Shown here in pieces: positions 15,496 to 23,649 of a DNA stretch of 64,000 nt. The translations under genes and the position numbers were made by a program. Within the stretch, counting starts at the first letter, position 1, and every line of letters starts with the position of its first letter. Origin of the DNA: Amycolatopsis camponoti (GTDB taxonomy: Bacteria > Actinomycetota > Actinomycetes > Mycobacteriales > Pseudonocardiaceae); contig NZ_CABVGP010000003.1 in the NCBI RefSeq assembly GCF_902497555.1, positions 1,240,001 to 1,304,000 of the forward strand. Direction: 5' to 3'. The notes under the pieces were generated by a model. The model had not been told where the DNA came from. It saw only the letters and a program-made list of their open reading frames with translations, and ran no database searches.

Positions 15496-16473
15496 CTACC
15501 AGCGATCGTGCACCAGCGGCCGGATCAGCTCGTCGTACGTTTCGCGGACGCCCGCCAGGGCCTCCGGGGACAACGGCGGCAGCGCGGCCGCCGCCGTGTT
15601 CGCCGTGGCCTGCTCGGCGTTGCGCGCGCCCGGGATCACCGTGCTCACGCCCGGCTGGTCGATGATCCACCGCAGCGCGAACTGCGCCAGCGTCTGCGCC
15701 TCCGGCACCAGCCCCCGCAGCCGCTCGACGGCCGCCAGCCCGACGTCGTACGGCACGCCCGAGAACGTCTCACCGACGTCGAACGCCTCGCCGTGGCGGT
15801 TGAAGTTCCGGTGGTCGTCGGCGGCGAACGTCGTCGAGGCCGTGTACCGCCCGGACAGCAGCCCCGACGCCAGCGGCACCCGCGCGATGATGCCCGCGCC
15901 CGCCTCCGCCGCCGCGGGCAGGACGCGCTCCAAGGGCTTGAGCCGCAGGCAGTTCAGGATGATCTGCACCGAGGCCACCTGAGGCCGCGCCAACGCGGTC
16001 AAGGCTTCCGAGACCGTCTCGACGCTCACGCCGTAAGCCTTGATGCGCCCCTCGGAAACCATCTCGTCCAGTGCGTCGTACACCGCGTCGGACGAGTACA
16101 CCGGCGACGGCGGGCAGTGCAGCTGGACCAGGTCGAGCGTCTCGACGCCGAGGTTGCGGCGCGACCGGTCGTTCCACTCGCGGAAGTTCGCGCGGACGTA
16201 GTTCTCCGGCACCTGCTCGACGCGGCGGCCCATCTTGGTCGCCACGAAGACGTCTCCGCGCTCGGCCCGGAACCGGCCGACCAGGCGCTCGCTGCGCCCG
16301 TCGCCGTAGACGTCGGCGGTGTCGAAGAAGGTGACGCCGGCGTCGGCCGCCGCGTGCAGCACCGCCAGCGCGTCGTTCTCGTCGACCGCACCCCAGTCGG
16401 CGCCGAGCTGCCAGCAGCCGAGCCCGACGACGGACACCTCGCGACCCAGCCGGGTGATCTTCCGGTTCTCCAT
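15496..16473 (-). CDS. Aldo/keto reductase
   Basis: 325 aa from MENRKITRLGREVSVVGLGCWQLG; an in-frame ATG six codons earlier is less likely. The AKR tetrad is partly visible: Asp-Tyr in FFDTADVYGDGRSE near residue 47, Lys in VATKMGRR and the His region QLHCPPSP. It should be an NADPH-dependent carbonyl reductase of the YajO/general-stress kind. It is divergent from the MarR gene at 16516, only 42 bases away, which may regulate it. Confidence 0.92.
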   Translation of the reverse strand: MENRKITRLGREVSVVGLGCWQLGADWGAVDENDALAVLHAAADAGVTFFDTADVYGDGRSERLVGRFRAERGDVFVATKMGRRVEQVPENYVRANFREWNDRSRRNLGVETLDLVQLHCPPSPVYSSDAVYDALDEMVSEGRIKAYGVSVETVSEALTALARPQVASVQIILNCLRLKPLERVLPAAAEAGAGIIARVPLASGLLSGRYTASTTFAADDHRNFNRHGEAFDVGETFSGVPYDVGLAAVERLRGLVPEAQTLAQFALRWIIDQPGVSTVIPGARNAEQATANTAAAALPPLSPEALAGVRETYDELIRPLVHDRW

Positions 16474-16515
16474 GTCGCGATCCAAGCACACCGCCGGCGC
16501 CTATGATCGGCCGTC

Positions 16516-17007
16516 ATGGCCATGACGTCGGGTCCGGACGGACTCGGGACGCGGATGCGGCACGTCCTCGAAATCCTCGAGGGTGACGTCGCGCGGTTCC
16601 TCGCCGACATCGGCCTCGCCGACTACCGCCCGCGGTACTCGGGGGTGGTCCGGGCGCTGCTCGCCCGCGGCCCGCTGGCTATCCGCGACCTCGCCGCCGA
16701 GATGGGCGTGACGCACTCGGCGGCCAGCCAGACCGTCGCGCAGATGAACCGCGCCGGGCTCGTCACCCTCGAACCGGGTGCCGACGCCCGGCAGCGCATC
16801 GTGTCTCTCACCGAGAAGACGCGCGAACTCCTGCCGCTGATCGAGGCGGAGTGGATGGCGACGACCGAAGCGTCGGAGGCGCTGGAGGCCGAACTGCCGT
16901 ACCCGCTGCGCGGTGTCCTCGAAGCGATCGTCGAGGCGCTGGAGCGCAAGTCGTTCCGGCAGCGGATCGGGGACACCGGCGCCGCGCGGGCGCTGCTGGA
17001 ACCCTGA
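16516..17007 (+). CDS. MarR-family transcriptional regulator
   Basis: This 163-aa winged-helix protein has a helix-turn-helix at LAIRDLAAEMGVTHSAASQTVAQMNRAG (about residues 54-81) followed by the wing LVTLEPGADARQRIVSLTEK. It begins at ATG 16516; the second Met codon two residues later is an alternative. It is divergent from the aldo/keto reductase and nitroreductase genes, the natural regulatory targets. No clear palindrome was found in the 42-base space. Confidence 0.88.
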   Translation: MAMTSGPDGLGTRMRHVLEILEGDVARFLADIGLADYRPRYSGVVRALLARGPLAIRDLAAEMGVTHSAASQTVAQMNRAGLVTLEPGADARQRIVSLTEKTRELLPLIEAEWMATTEASEALEAELPYPLRGVLEAIVEALERKSFRQRIGDTGAARALLEP

Positions 17008-17424
17008 TCAGGCGCCGGGGATGCGGAAGACGGCCCAGACGAACTTGCCGCCGGGGCAGCACTCGAAGCCCCAGTCCTCCGACAGCGCCTGGACCAGCAC
17101 CAGCCCGCGGCTGCGCGCCTCGGCCGGCGACGGCGCCCGCAGCTCCGGGACCTTGCTGCCGGAGTCGTGCACCCGCAGCGTGAGCTGGCCCTCGAAGTAG
17201 GACAGCTCGAGCCGTTGCGGGCACTCGCCGTGCTCGAAGGCGTTGGTGACCAGCTCGGACACGGCCAGCAGGACGTCGTCCAGCTGGATCTCGTCGAGGC
17301 CGAGGCCGAGCAGCATCGAGCGGACCTCGTACCGCGCCCGGGCCGGAGCCGTGACGTCGTCCGGGAGCAGCACCGTCAGCGGCGCGACCGGCACCGCGGT
17401 GCGCTGCGAGATGTTCGCCGTCAT
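17008..17424 (-). CDS. Serine-kinase-like ATP-binding anti-sigma regulatory protein
   Basis: This 138-aa protein carries a GHKL ATP-binding domain: DVLLAVSELVTNAFEHG (N box) and LRVHDSGSKVPELRAPSPAEARSRGLVLVQALSEDWGFE (G1/G2 boxes). Such single-domain proteins bind or phosphorylate sigma factors and STAS antagonists. It lies 62 bases after sigB and has its own GGGAGGGGGA ribosome site, so it may be the third gene of the rsbW-sigB unit. Its partner could be the STAS protein at 19357-19710; that is inference. Confidence 0.9.
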   Translation of the reverse strand: MTANISQRTAVPVAPLTVLLPDDVTAPARARYEVRSMLLGLGLDEIQLDDVLLAVSELVTNAFEHGECPQRLELSYFEGQLTLRVHDSGSKVPELRAPSPAEARSRGLVLVQALSEDWGFECCPGGKFVWAVFRIPGA

Positions 17425-17486
17425 CGGTCCCCCTCCCAGTGAGTTCCGGTACCGTCCGCGAAGTACCCAAGCCGGTCAGCGGCTAA

Positions 17487-18266
17487 TCAGGTGCCGTCGG
17501 CCAGCTCGGATTCGTCCAGGCCCGAACGCAGCTTCTTCAAGGTCGCGGCCAGCAACCGCGACACCTGCATCTGGGAGACCCCGACGCGGCGCGCGATGTC
17601 CGACTGGCTCATCCCGGACCCGAACCGCAGCGCGACGATCTTGCGCTCCCGCTCCGGCAGGCTGTCCAGCATGGGACGCAGCGCTTCCCGCAGCTCGGCC
17701 TGGCCCAGCTCGGCGTCCGGCGCCCCGAACCGCGTGTGCGCCGCGTTCTCCAGCAGGTGGTCCAGCGACGCGCCGTAGCGGCCCTGACCCGCGCGAAGGC
17801 CCTCGTAGACGTCCTCGATCGGGACGCCGAGGCGCCCGGCGATCTCACTGGGCTTCGGCGCGCGCGAGAGCTGGACAGTGAGCTCCTCGCGCGCGGCGGA
17901 GATGTTCGCGTTCAGCTCCTTGAGCCGCCGCGGCACCCGCACCGACCAGCTGTTGTCCCGGAAGTGGTGCCGCAGCTCCCCGGAGATGGTGGGGACGGCG
18001 AACGCCAGGAAGTCCGTGCCCTGCTCGGGGTCGAACCGGTCGACGGCGTGGATGAGCCCGACCGTGGCGATCTGGACCAGGTCCTCCATCGCCTCGTCGC
18101 GGTTGCGGAACTTCCGCGCCAGGTTGCGCGCGAGCTCCAGGTGACCGCGCACCAGGGTGTCCCGGACGCGCTCGTGTTCCGGGGAGCCCGCCGGCAGCGC
18201 GGCGAGCTGGGTGAACAGCGCGCCGACGTCGAGGTCGCTCCCGCTGCTCCCGGCGGGATCGCTCAC
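17487..18266 (-). CDS. SigB/SigF-family RNA polymerase sigma factor
   Basis: 259 aa, group 3 sigma factor of the sigma-B/F/G kind. Region 2 is GHLELARNLARKFRNRDEAMEDLVQIATVGLIHAVDRFDP, region 3 follows FRDNSWSVRVPRRLKELN, and region 4 ends in SLPERERKIVALRFGSGMSQSDIARRVGVSQMQVSRLL. The GTG start at 18266 overlaps the rsbW stop (GTGA), the classical coupling of anti-sigma and sigma. It should drive a stress or developmental regulon, probably including the divergent whiD and its own operon through the promoters at 18745-18800. Confidence 0.94.
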   Translation of the reverse strand: MSDPAGSSGSDLDVGALFTQLAALPAGSPEHERVRDTLVRGHLELARNLARKFRNRDEAMEDLVQIATVGLIHAVDRFDPEQGTDFLAFAVPTISGELRHHFRDNSWSVRVPRRLKELNANISAAREELTVQLSRAPKPSEIAGRLGVPIEDVYEGLRAGQGRYGASLDHLLENAAHTRFGAPDAELGQAELREALRPMLDSLPERERKIVALRFGSGMSQSDIARRVGVSQMQVSRLLAATLKKLRSGLDESELADGT

Positions 18267-18679
18267 GAGTCCGCCGCCTGGCTCTCCCGGACGAGGTCGA
18301 CCCGGGACAGGTAGCGGCCGTCCTCGGGCGTCACGGTGCGCTGGGCCGAAGTCGCGAGCGCGGTCAGCAGCTGCCACGACAGGCCGGAGTCGTCTTCGTG
18401 GTCCGGGGTGTCCGAAAGTACCGACACCGAGACCTCGATGCGCGGCCCGCTCCACGAGAAGACGCAGGTGAGGCGGCCGTCCGAGCTGGCGGGGAGCAGC
18501 AGTGAGCAGGCTTCGTCCACCGCCATCCGGAGGTCCTCGACGGCGTCGAGGTCGAAGTCCTGGCGCATGGCGATGTCCGCCACGATCGTGCGCAGCGTCG
18601 GCACGACGTGCGGGATCGCGGCCGTCCGCACCTCGATGACCTGCGCGCCTTCCGGGACGAGCGGGGCGTTGTCCTCCAC
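18263..18679 (-). CDS. rsbW: RsbW-like anti-sigma factor (serine kinase)
   Basis: 138 aa, GTG start at 18679 with a GGAGAAAGGAA site. The GHKL fold is recognisable: LDAVEDLRMAVDEACSLLLPAS (N box), SVSVLSDTPDHEDDSGLSWQLLTALATS (weak G boxes). Homologues hold SigB/SigF inactive until a dephosphorylated STAS antagonist displaces them. It is co-translated with the sigma gene and read from a SigB-type promoter, so the pair appears autoregulated. The nearest STAS candidate is at 19357-19710. Confidence 0.9.
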   Translation of the reverse strand: MEDNAPLVPEGAQVIEVRTAAIPHVVPTLRTIVADIAMRQDFDLDAVEDLRMAVDEACSLLLPASSDGRLTCVFSWSGPRIEVSVSVLSDTPDHEDDSGLSWQLLTALATSAQRTVTPEDGRYLSRVDLVRESQAADS

Positions 18680-18744
18680 GTTTGTTCCTTTCTCCGGCTC
18701 GCGCTCCAGGGTTCGGCGGTGTCCTCTTCACGCCCGGTCGCGAG

Positions 18745-18770
18745 ATGCCCGTGGGGTGAGCAAACCAAAC
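18745..18770 (-). promoter_or_regulatory. SigB-type promoter for rsbW-sigB
   Basis: On the minus strand GTTT (18770-18767), a 16-base spacer and GGGCAT (18750-18745) match the SigB/SigF consensus GTTT-N14-16-GGGTAT with one change. It lies 66 bases ahead of the rsbW start. It shares the palindrome CAAACCCGGGTTTG (18766-18779) with the mirror promoter on the other strand. Confidence 0.65.
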
Positions 18771-18774
18771 CCGG

Positions 18775-18800
18775 GTTTGATCCGCTCCACCGGCGGGCAT
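18775..18800 (+). promoter_or_regulatory. SigB-type promoter for whiD
   Basis: On the plus strand GTTT (18775-18778), a 16-base spacer and GGGCAT (18795-18800) give the same SigB-like promoter as on the minus strand, pointing at whiD (start 18842). The two -35 elements are the two ends of the 14-base palindrome 18766-18779. Confidence 0.65.
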
Positions 18801-18841
18801 GTAGCGATCGACATGCTCATCCTGGGAAAGGCAGGGACGAC

Positions 18842-19150
18842 ATGGCTGACGTCAGCCGGCTGCCCAACGTGGTTGCTGAAGAGTGGGAATGGCAGCTGAA
18901 TGGCTCGTGCCGAGGTGCGGACAGCAGCCTGTTCTTCCACACGGACAACGAACGGGGTTCGGCGCGGGAGCGGCGCGAATCGCGGGCCAAGGCCATCTGC
19001 CAGACCTGCCCGGTCCTGGCCCAGTGCCGCACGCACGCGATGACGGTACAGGAGCCGTACGGCATCTGGGGTGGCCTCGGGGAGATCGAACGGCGGCAGC
19101 TGTTCCTGCGGCAACGACGGGCGGCCCGGAAGGTGATGAGTGCGCACTGA
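18842..19150 (+). CDS. whiD: WhiB-family regulator, WhiD/WhiB3-like
   Basis: This 102-aa WhiB protein has the four cluster cysteines in GSCRGADSSLFF and ICQTCPVLAQC, and the GIWGG turn. The MADVSRLP start and HTDNERGSARERRE segment resemble Streptomyces WhiD and mycobacterial WhiB3 rather than other Wbl types. WhiB proteins hold an NO/O2-sensitive [4Fe-4S] cluster and act with the principal sigma factor; WhiD is needed for late sporulation. It lies divergent from rsbW-sigB under a likely SigB promoter. Membership of the WhiB family is certain; the WhiD assignment is from memory. Confidence 0.9.
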   Translation: MADVSRLPNVVAEEWEWQLNGSCRGADSSLFFHTDNERGSARERRESRAKAICQTCPVLAQCRTHAMTVQEPYGIWGGLGEIERRQLFLRQRRAARKVMSAH

Positions 19151-19356
19151 CCAGGCAGGATTCGATCGAACGTGAGCAGTCAGCGCGAAAGGACGGCGGC
19201 CGTGGCGGGCTCGGCCGCTTCCTGGGTTAGGGTTGGCCCCGGAGTTGCCTTGACCGTGCCGTCGCGAGCTTCTGGAAAGGCACGGTGACACGGTTGCCGC
19301 TTGAGACAGCAGGCGCGTACCCGGCGCAGGAGCAGCGCCTGACGAGGAGAAACTGC

Positions 19357-19710
19357 ATGCCCGCAGCCGACCAGAACGCCACCCCGCCCGGGTTCGGCAT
19401 CACGCTGGACACCGACGCGACGGAGCCCCGGGTGGTGGTCACCGGCGAGCTCGACCTGCTGACCAGTCCGCAGCTGCAGGAAGCCCTGGCCGGGCTGATC
19501 GCGGACAACAGCGCGCAGCGGGTCGTGGCCGATCTGACCGGGGTGACCTTCTTCGATTCCTCCGCGCTGAACGTCGTGCTGCGCGCACAACGCCAGGCCG
19601 GCGAGCAGGATGTCGAACTCGAGGTCGTCCCGAGTCCCGCGGTGAGCCGGGTGATCGAGCTCACCGGCGTGGCCGAACACCTGAGCGTGTCGGAGGACCC
19701 CCAAGCCTGA
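19357..19710 (+). CDS. STAS-domain anti-sigma factor antagonist
   Basis: 117 aa from ATG 19357, chosen because GAGGAGA lies just upstream; an upstream in-frame start at 19285 lacks a site. The STAS domain reads VVVTGELDLLTSPQLQEALAGL and then VVADLTGVTFFDSSALNVVLRAQ, where the Ser in DSSAL is the phosphorylation site. It should release a sigma factor from an RsbW-type kinase when dephosphorylated. The two kinase-like proteins and sigB next door are the obvious partners. Confidence 0.92.
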   Translation: MPAADQNATPPGFGITLDTDATEPRVVVTGELDLLTSPQLQEALAGLIADNSAQRVVADLTGVTFFDSSALNVVLRAQRQAGEQDVELEVVPSPAVSRVIELTGVAEHLSVSEDPQA

Positions 19711-19764
19711 CCGCCCGCTACGGTTCCGCGGACTGATTTCGTTCGCGGACCTGGGGGCGGCACG

Positions 19765-20556
19765 ATGATGGGGCGGACGCACGCCCTGACCGGCTGGTGC
19801 GCGGGCTTGGCCCTGGCGCCCGCGGTCGGGGCTGGTTCGGTGCACCAAGCGGTGGTTTTCGCGGCCACGACAGCGGGGTTCGCCCTTCTTCCCGACCTCG
19901 ACCACCCCGGAGCGAGCGCGTCCCGTCTGCTCGGTTGGCTGACGGGTGCTTTGTCATGGCTGCTGCGAAGGGTTTCCGCGGGGCTCTACGCGTTGACCAA
20001 GGGGCCCCGCGACGAGAACGTGACGGGCAAGCACCGGCACATGTCCCACACGGTGCTGTTCGCGGCGGGCCTCGGCGCGCTGACGTCCTGGGGCACCGAG
20101 ACCGGCGGGCCGTGGGCGGTCGTCGGCGTGGTGGTCTTCGGGTTGATGCTGGCGGAAGGCGCACTGGGCGACTGGCTGCTGCCGGTGAGCGGCGCCGCGG
20201 TGGCCTGGTGGTTCTTCACGGCGCCGCCCGACCGGGCGGGTGAGCTGGAGTCCATCACGGGCTGGCTGGGCGTCGCGGTGGCGGCCGGCTGCCTGACCCA
20301 CTGCCTCGGTGACGCGCTCACCGAAGCCGGATGTCCTTTCCTGTTCCCGGTTCCGATCGCCGGCGAGACCTGGTACGAGATCCGCCCGCCCAAGGTGCTG
20401 CGCTTCAAGACGGGCAAGAAGGTCGAGAAGCGGCTGATCTTCCCGGTGTTCGCGGTGCTCGCGGTCCTGCTGGTGCCGGGGGTGTGGGACCGCTCGGTGA
20501 GCACGTTCGAGCGGCTGTTCGTCCCACCGGCTAGTCAGCAGGCGACAACGCCTTGA
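19765..20556 (+). CDS. YdjM-like membrane-bound metal-dependent hydrolase
   Basis: This 263-aa membrane protein starts MMGRTHALTGWCAGLAL. The MGRTHALTG start, DLDHPGAS and the HRHMSHT segment supply the His/Asp metal ligands of the YdjM (DUF457) family. At least four hydrophobic helices are seen (about 5-45, 90-150, 165-185, 230-250). The family is described as LexA-regulated in E. coli but its substrate is unknown. Its last 26 bases overlap the convergent SnoaL-like gene. Confidence 0.87.
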   Translation: MMGRTHALTGWCAGLALAPAVGAGSVHQAVVFAATTAGFALLPDLDHPGASASRLLGWLTGALSWLLRRVSAGLYALTKGPRDENVTGKHRHMSHTVLFAAGLGALTSWGTETGGPWAVVGVVVFGLMLAEGALGDWLLPVSGAAVAWWFFTAPPDRAGELESITGWLGVAVAAGCLTHCLGDALTEAGCPFLFPVPIAGETWYEIRPPKVLRFKTGKKVEKRLIFPVFAVLAVLLVPGVWDRSVSTFERLFVPPASQQATTP

Positions 20557-20950
20557 AGCGCTCGGCCGCGGCGGCGGTGTCGGTGTAGTCGCGGGTGTGC
20601 GTGATCAGGCCGTTCTCGATCGTCAGCACCATCACGTACGTGGCCACGAAGCTTTCCCCGGCCATTTCCTGGTGCAGGTCGAACTCCGCGACCAGCACCG
20701 CGGGATCGGCCGTCTCGTGCACGACGACGCGATCGGCCTTGGTGACGCGGCGGACCCCGCCCGCGCGGCGGAAGCGTCGGCGCAGTTCCTCGCGGCCGCG
20801 GGTCAGCCGCGGCACCCCGGGCAAGGTGAACGGCATTTCGAGGACCACGTCCTCGGCGTAGCAGTCGGCGAGGTCGTCCCAGCGGTTCTCGACGGAGGCG
20901 GCCAGGAAGCGGTCGAAGACGGAGCGCGCGGGGGACACGGTGCTGGGCAT
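20531..20950 (-). CDS. SnoaL-like (NTF2-fold) protein
   Basis: This 139-aa protein of the NTF2-like cone fold begins SVFDRFLAASVENRWDDLADCYAEDVVLEMPF, the typical SnoaL/limonene-epoxide-hydrolase-like start, and ends ENGLITHTRDYTDTAAAAERF. It may be a small ketosteroid-isomerase-like enzyme or ligand binder. It is divergent from the TetR gene at 21046, with a 95-base space between them, and so is the likely TetR target. Confidence 0.88.
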   Translation of the reverse strand: MPSTVSPARSVFDRFLAASVENRWDDLADCYAEDVVLEMPFTLPGVPRLTRGREELRRRFRRAGGVRRVTKADRVVVHETADPAVLVAEFDLHQEMAGESFVATYVMVLTIENGLITHTRDYTDTAAAAERFKALSPAD

Positions 20951-21045
20951 CGGAATTCTCCTGGAAGACTGGACGTTGATTCGGAACGGTGCACCCGCTT
21001 ACGACGATACGGAGCGTGCGTTCCGGTTGTCAACGAGGAGAAGAC

Positions 21046-21594
21046 ATGGAGAAGATGCGCGCGGACGCGCGGCGCAACCGGGCCAAGGTCCTGGCTGCCG
21101 CCGAAGAGGCGTTCGCCGCCGACGGGCTCGCGGTGCCACTCGACGACATCGCGCGGCTGGCGGGCGTCGGGGCCGGCACCGTCTACCGGCACTTCCCCAG
21201 CAAGGAAGCGCTCTTCCAGGCTGTCGTGCTCGAACGCATCGAGCAGTTCGCGGAGGAGGCCCGCGCACTCGCGACGGCCGACAACCCCGGCGAAGCCTTC
21301 TTCGACTACTTCGTCCGCGTCATCAAGCAGGCATCGCTCAACCGCGCCATCTGCGACGCGCTGGCGGAGACCAGCGGGCACGCCTTCAAGGCCGGAGCGG
21401 GCGACGACTTCCGCACCGCGTATGGAGAACTCCTTCGCCGCGCCCAGGCGGCGGGCGCCGTCCGAACGGACATAGACGGCGACGACCTGCGCGCGCTCAT
21501 CGTCGGCTGCTTGGCCGTCGAGCGGTACGCGCCGGGCAGTGAGCACCTGGTCCGCGTGGTCGTCGACGGGCTTCGCGCGTCAGCCGGGAACTAG
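21046..21594 (+). CDS. TetR-family regulator
   Basis: 182 aa from ATG 21046 with GAGGAGA ahead. The N-terminal helix-turn-helix is ARRNRAKVLAAAEEAFAADGLAVPLDDIARLAGVGAGTVYRHFPSKEALF. The ligand domain follows the SbtR-like pattern (EEARALATADNPGEAFFDYF). It is divergent from the SnoaL-like gene. The stop codon is directly followed by the end of an IS remnant, so a few original C-terminal residues could have been replaced. Confidence 0.9.
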   Translation: MEKMRADARRNRAKVLAAAEEAFAADGLAVPLDDIARLAGVGAGTVYRHFPSKEALFQAVVLERIEQFAEEARALATADNPGEAFFDYFVRVIKQASLNRAICDALAETSGHAFKAGAGDDFRTAYGELLRRAQAAGAVRTDIDGDDLRALIVGCLAVERYAPGSEHLVRVVVDGLRASAGN

Positions 21595-22267
21595 AGCCTC
21601 TTTCAATGGCGTAGCCACTCGTTGATCGCAGCGATGTGCACAGTCGCTTCGTAGCGAACCGTGAGTTTGTCGAACCGCGTGGCGACGCCTCGGTTGCGTT
21701 CGAGCCGATTGATGCCGCACTCGGCCGCGTGCCGCTGCTTGTAGCTCTCCGGGTCGAATGCTGGTGGCCGCCCACGGCCCGGCCGCCGTTGCGGCGATGC
21801 CGGACTTGAGCAGAAGGCTGGGGAATCGTGCACGCGATCCCGCGCCGCCGCAGACAGGCCCGGCTGGCGCGGGAACTGCAGGCCTTGTCCGCCAGGACAC
21901 GATCCGGCCGGGTCCGGGCTCGCCCACCACCGATCCGGGCGACCCGGCCCCTGGCCAGCACCGCCTCGAACTGCGGTGAATCACCAGGTTGACCGGCGGT
22001 CACCAGCAACGACAATGGTTTCTGGCCTTGCTCGGTGGCCAGGTGCAGCTTGGTCGTCCAGCCTCCCCGCGACCGGCCCAGCGCGTGGTCGGCCGGTTCG
22101 GGCTCGCCGATACCGCCTGGCGGTTCTTTCTGCAGGTCGCCCTCGATGCGGGCGCCTGCGGCATGCTGGTGCGCCCGGTTGATCGTGGAACCACGCTCAC
22201 CTCCCAAGTGATCAGCCCGCCGGCGTCGGCCCGGGTCTGCAACGCCGCTAAGAACAGCGCCCACACA
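21595..22267 (-). mobile_element. IS5-family insertion sequence remnant (left part only)
   Basis: About 670 bases holding the C-terminal two-thirds of an IS5-type transposase. The left boundary is set by the TetR stop and the sequence GAGCCTCTTTCAATGGCG, likely the IS end. The right boundary is where MFS coding sequence stops. The far IS end and the transposase N-terminus are missing, so the element is a deletion relic and cannot move by itself. Confidence 0.75.
21603..22265 (-). pseudogene. IS5-family DDE transposase, truncated and frameshifted
   Basis: Read from 22265 down, three frames are needed: LFLAALQTRADAGGLITWEVSV, then TINRAHQHAAGARIEGDLQKEPPGG...[33 protein letters not shown], then [45 protein letters not shown] to the stop. 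The DDE-type core ([26 protein letters not shown]) is recognisable. The first shift falls near 22190 and the second near 21830. The N-terminal third is lost. It is non-functional unless both shifts are sequence errors. Confidence 0.8.
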
Positions 22268-22684
22268 CCGGTGCGCCGGCAGCTGCTCGCGCGTCACCAG
22301 GCGGGGGACGTAGGTCTGGTGCGCGATGTCGAAGAACACGCCGAGCAGCCCGACCCCGAGGACGACGGCCAGCAGGTGCGCCAGGCCCAGCACGCCGAAC
22401 AGCGCGGCCACCGGGATCGACCCGAGCAGCACCGCGCGCCCGGCGTCGGCGGCGATCAGTACCGGACGGTGGCGCATCCGGTCGCACCACGCGCCGACCT
22501 GGAGGCCCAAGGCCAGGTAGGGGAGGGACTCGGCCGTCCGCAGCAGGGAGACCTCGAAGACGGACGCGCCCAGCGCGGTGGCCGCGAGCAGCGGAACCGC
22601 CAGCACGTCGATCCGGCTGCCGAGCTGGCTCACGAGGTCGGCCAGCCACAGGCGGCGGAAGTCGCGGTTCTGAAGTGCCCCCAT
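22268..22684 (-). pseudogene. MFS transporter, 5' fragment cut by the IS remnant
   Basis: 139 residues of a major facilitator: MGALQNRDFRRLWLADLVSQLGSRIDVLAVPLLAA, CDRMRHRPVLIAADAGRAVLL (the loop 2-3 motif), then helices up to FDIAHQTYVPRLVTREQL. This is the first third of an enterobactin-exporter/MFS-3-like protein of usually about 400 aa. At 22268 the frame runs into IS sequence and the remainder of the gene is absent from the window. Its promoter and operator (22711-22731) remain. Confidence 0.85.
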
Positions 22685-22710
22685 GACCTCAACATGGCAC
22701 ACTCAACAAA

Positions 22711-22731
22711 CTTGAGTCAAGTAGACTCAAG
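22711..22731. promoter_or_regulatory. Palindromic operator of the broken MFS gene
   Basis: CTTGAGTC-AAGTA-GACTCAAG is a perfect inverted repeat with 8-base arms, 27 bases ahead of the MFS start. The size and TTGA...TCAA arms fit a MarR-type site. The regulator gene is not adjacent. Confidence 0.65.
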
Positions 22732-22812
22732 GTGCACGGTCTGTAACAACAGCTAAGATCAACACGAGTTAGTCCTCGTACCTGCGCTGCGCGTGGCGAG
22801 GGGGGTGCCCGG

Positions 22813-23139
22813 ATGCACGGCCGACCTACCTGGGGCTCCGCCGCGGTGACCGGGCTGGCGGGATTCGCCACCGGGTTGCTGGTGGCCGCGCTGCTCGTCG
22901 CGGGGCGGCCCGCCGCCAAGCCCGTCGATGTCGTCACTCCGCCGACCAGCACCGTTCCCGCCGTGCCGGTCACCGTGACCGCTTCCGTGCCGCCGCCCGC
23001 CACCGTCACCTCGGTCGAGACCTCGCCGCCGAGCACCACCACCAGCGTCGTCGAAGTGACCGTGACCTCCACGCCGGCCTCGACCGCGCCGACCTCCACC
23101 TCGCCCGCTCTTCCGCTGACCAGCGGGTCGCGAGACTGA
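22813..23139 (+). CDS. Small membrane-anchored Thr/Pro-rich protein
   Basis: 108 aa with one hydrophobic segment (AAVTGLAGFATGLLVAALLVAG, about residues 10-31) followed by a low-complexity tail of Thr, Val, Pro and Ser with no Cys. It looks like a single-pass protein with an outward-facing extended stalk. A GAGGGGGG site precedes the ATG. No family is recognised. Its codon usage and the ribosome site support it being real. Confidence 0.65.
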   Translation: MHGRPTWGSAAVTGLAGFATGLLVAALLVAGRPAAKPVDVVTPPTSTVPAVPVTVTASVPPPATVTSVETSPPSTTTSVVEVTVTSTPASTAPTSTSPALPLTSGSRD

Positions 23140-23178
23140 CCCGTGCAACCCGCACGCGCGGAACTCCGTCCAGACGGC

Positions 23179-23649
23179 ATGCGAAGGATTCCGTGGACCG
23201 CGGCTCTCCTGCTCCTCACCGCCGGGTGCACCACCACACCGGAGGCCGCGTGCCCGGCCATCGGCACCCCGGTCGGCATCGGCCTGACCGTTCCGGACCC
23301 CGCGGGCATCACCCGCGCGACGCTCGAAGCGTGCTGGGGCGACCAGTGCGTCACGCGCCCGGCCGACCTCTTCCCCGAGACGGCCGCGGGCGCCACCACC
23401 TGCACCGGGACTGGCCCGGACGGCTCCTGCGGGGCCTCGATGGTCCCGACCGGCGGCCTGCGGGGCTTCGCCGACATCCCGGGCCTGCCGGCCGAGCCGG
23501 TCCGGGTCACCGTCCGCTTCGACGACGGCAAGCCGCACACCGTCACCGTCACGCCCGTCTTCAGCCACCCGGGCGGCCCCGCCTGCGGGCAAGGCGGACC
23601 GCAGGCCCAGCTCGTGGCCGGGGCCGACCGGGAGATCAGGCCGCGCTAG
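23179..23649 (+). CDS. Putative lipoprotein
   Basis: 156 aa from ATG 23179; a GTG at 23143 would add 12 residues and spoil the signal. The N-terminus MRRIPWTAALLLLTAGC is a lipoprotein signal with the lipobox LTAGC. The mature part has a beta-rich fold with paired cysteines (EACWGDQC, TTCTGTGPDGSCG) and ends in a disordered tail. Function unknown. It overlaps the convergent ABC permease stop by 4 bases. Confidence 0.75.
   Translation: MRRIPWTAALLLLTAGCTTTPEAACPAIGTPVGIGLTVPDPAGITRATLEACWGDQCVTRPADLFPETAAGATTCTGTGPDGSCGASMVPTGGLRGFADIPGLPAEPVRVTVRFDDGKPHTVTVTPVFSHPGGPACGQGGPQAQLVAGADREIRPR

Noticed and set aside
20951..21045. CGGAAC (20982-20987) and GTTCCG (21020-21025) as a TetR operator
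   Set aside because: Arms of six bases 32 bases apart are easily found by chance in this DNA; no closer palindrome supports it.
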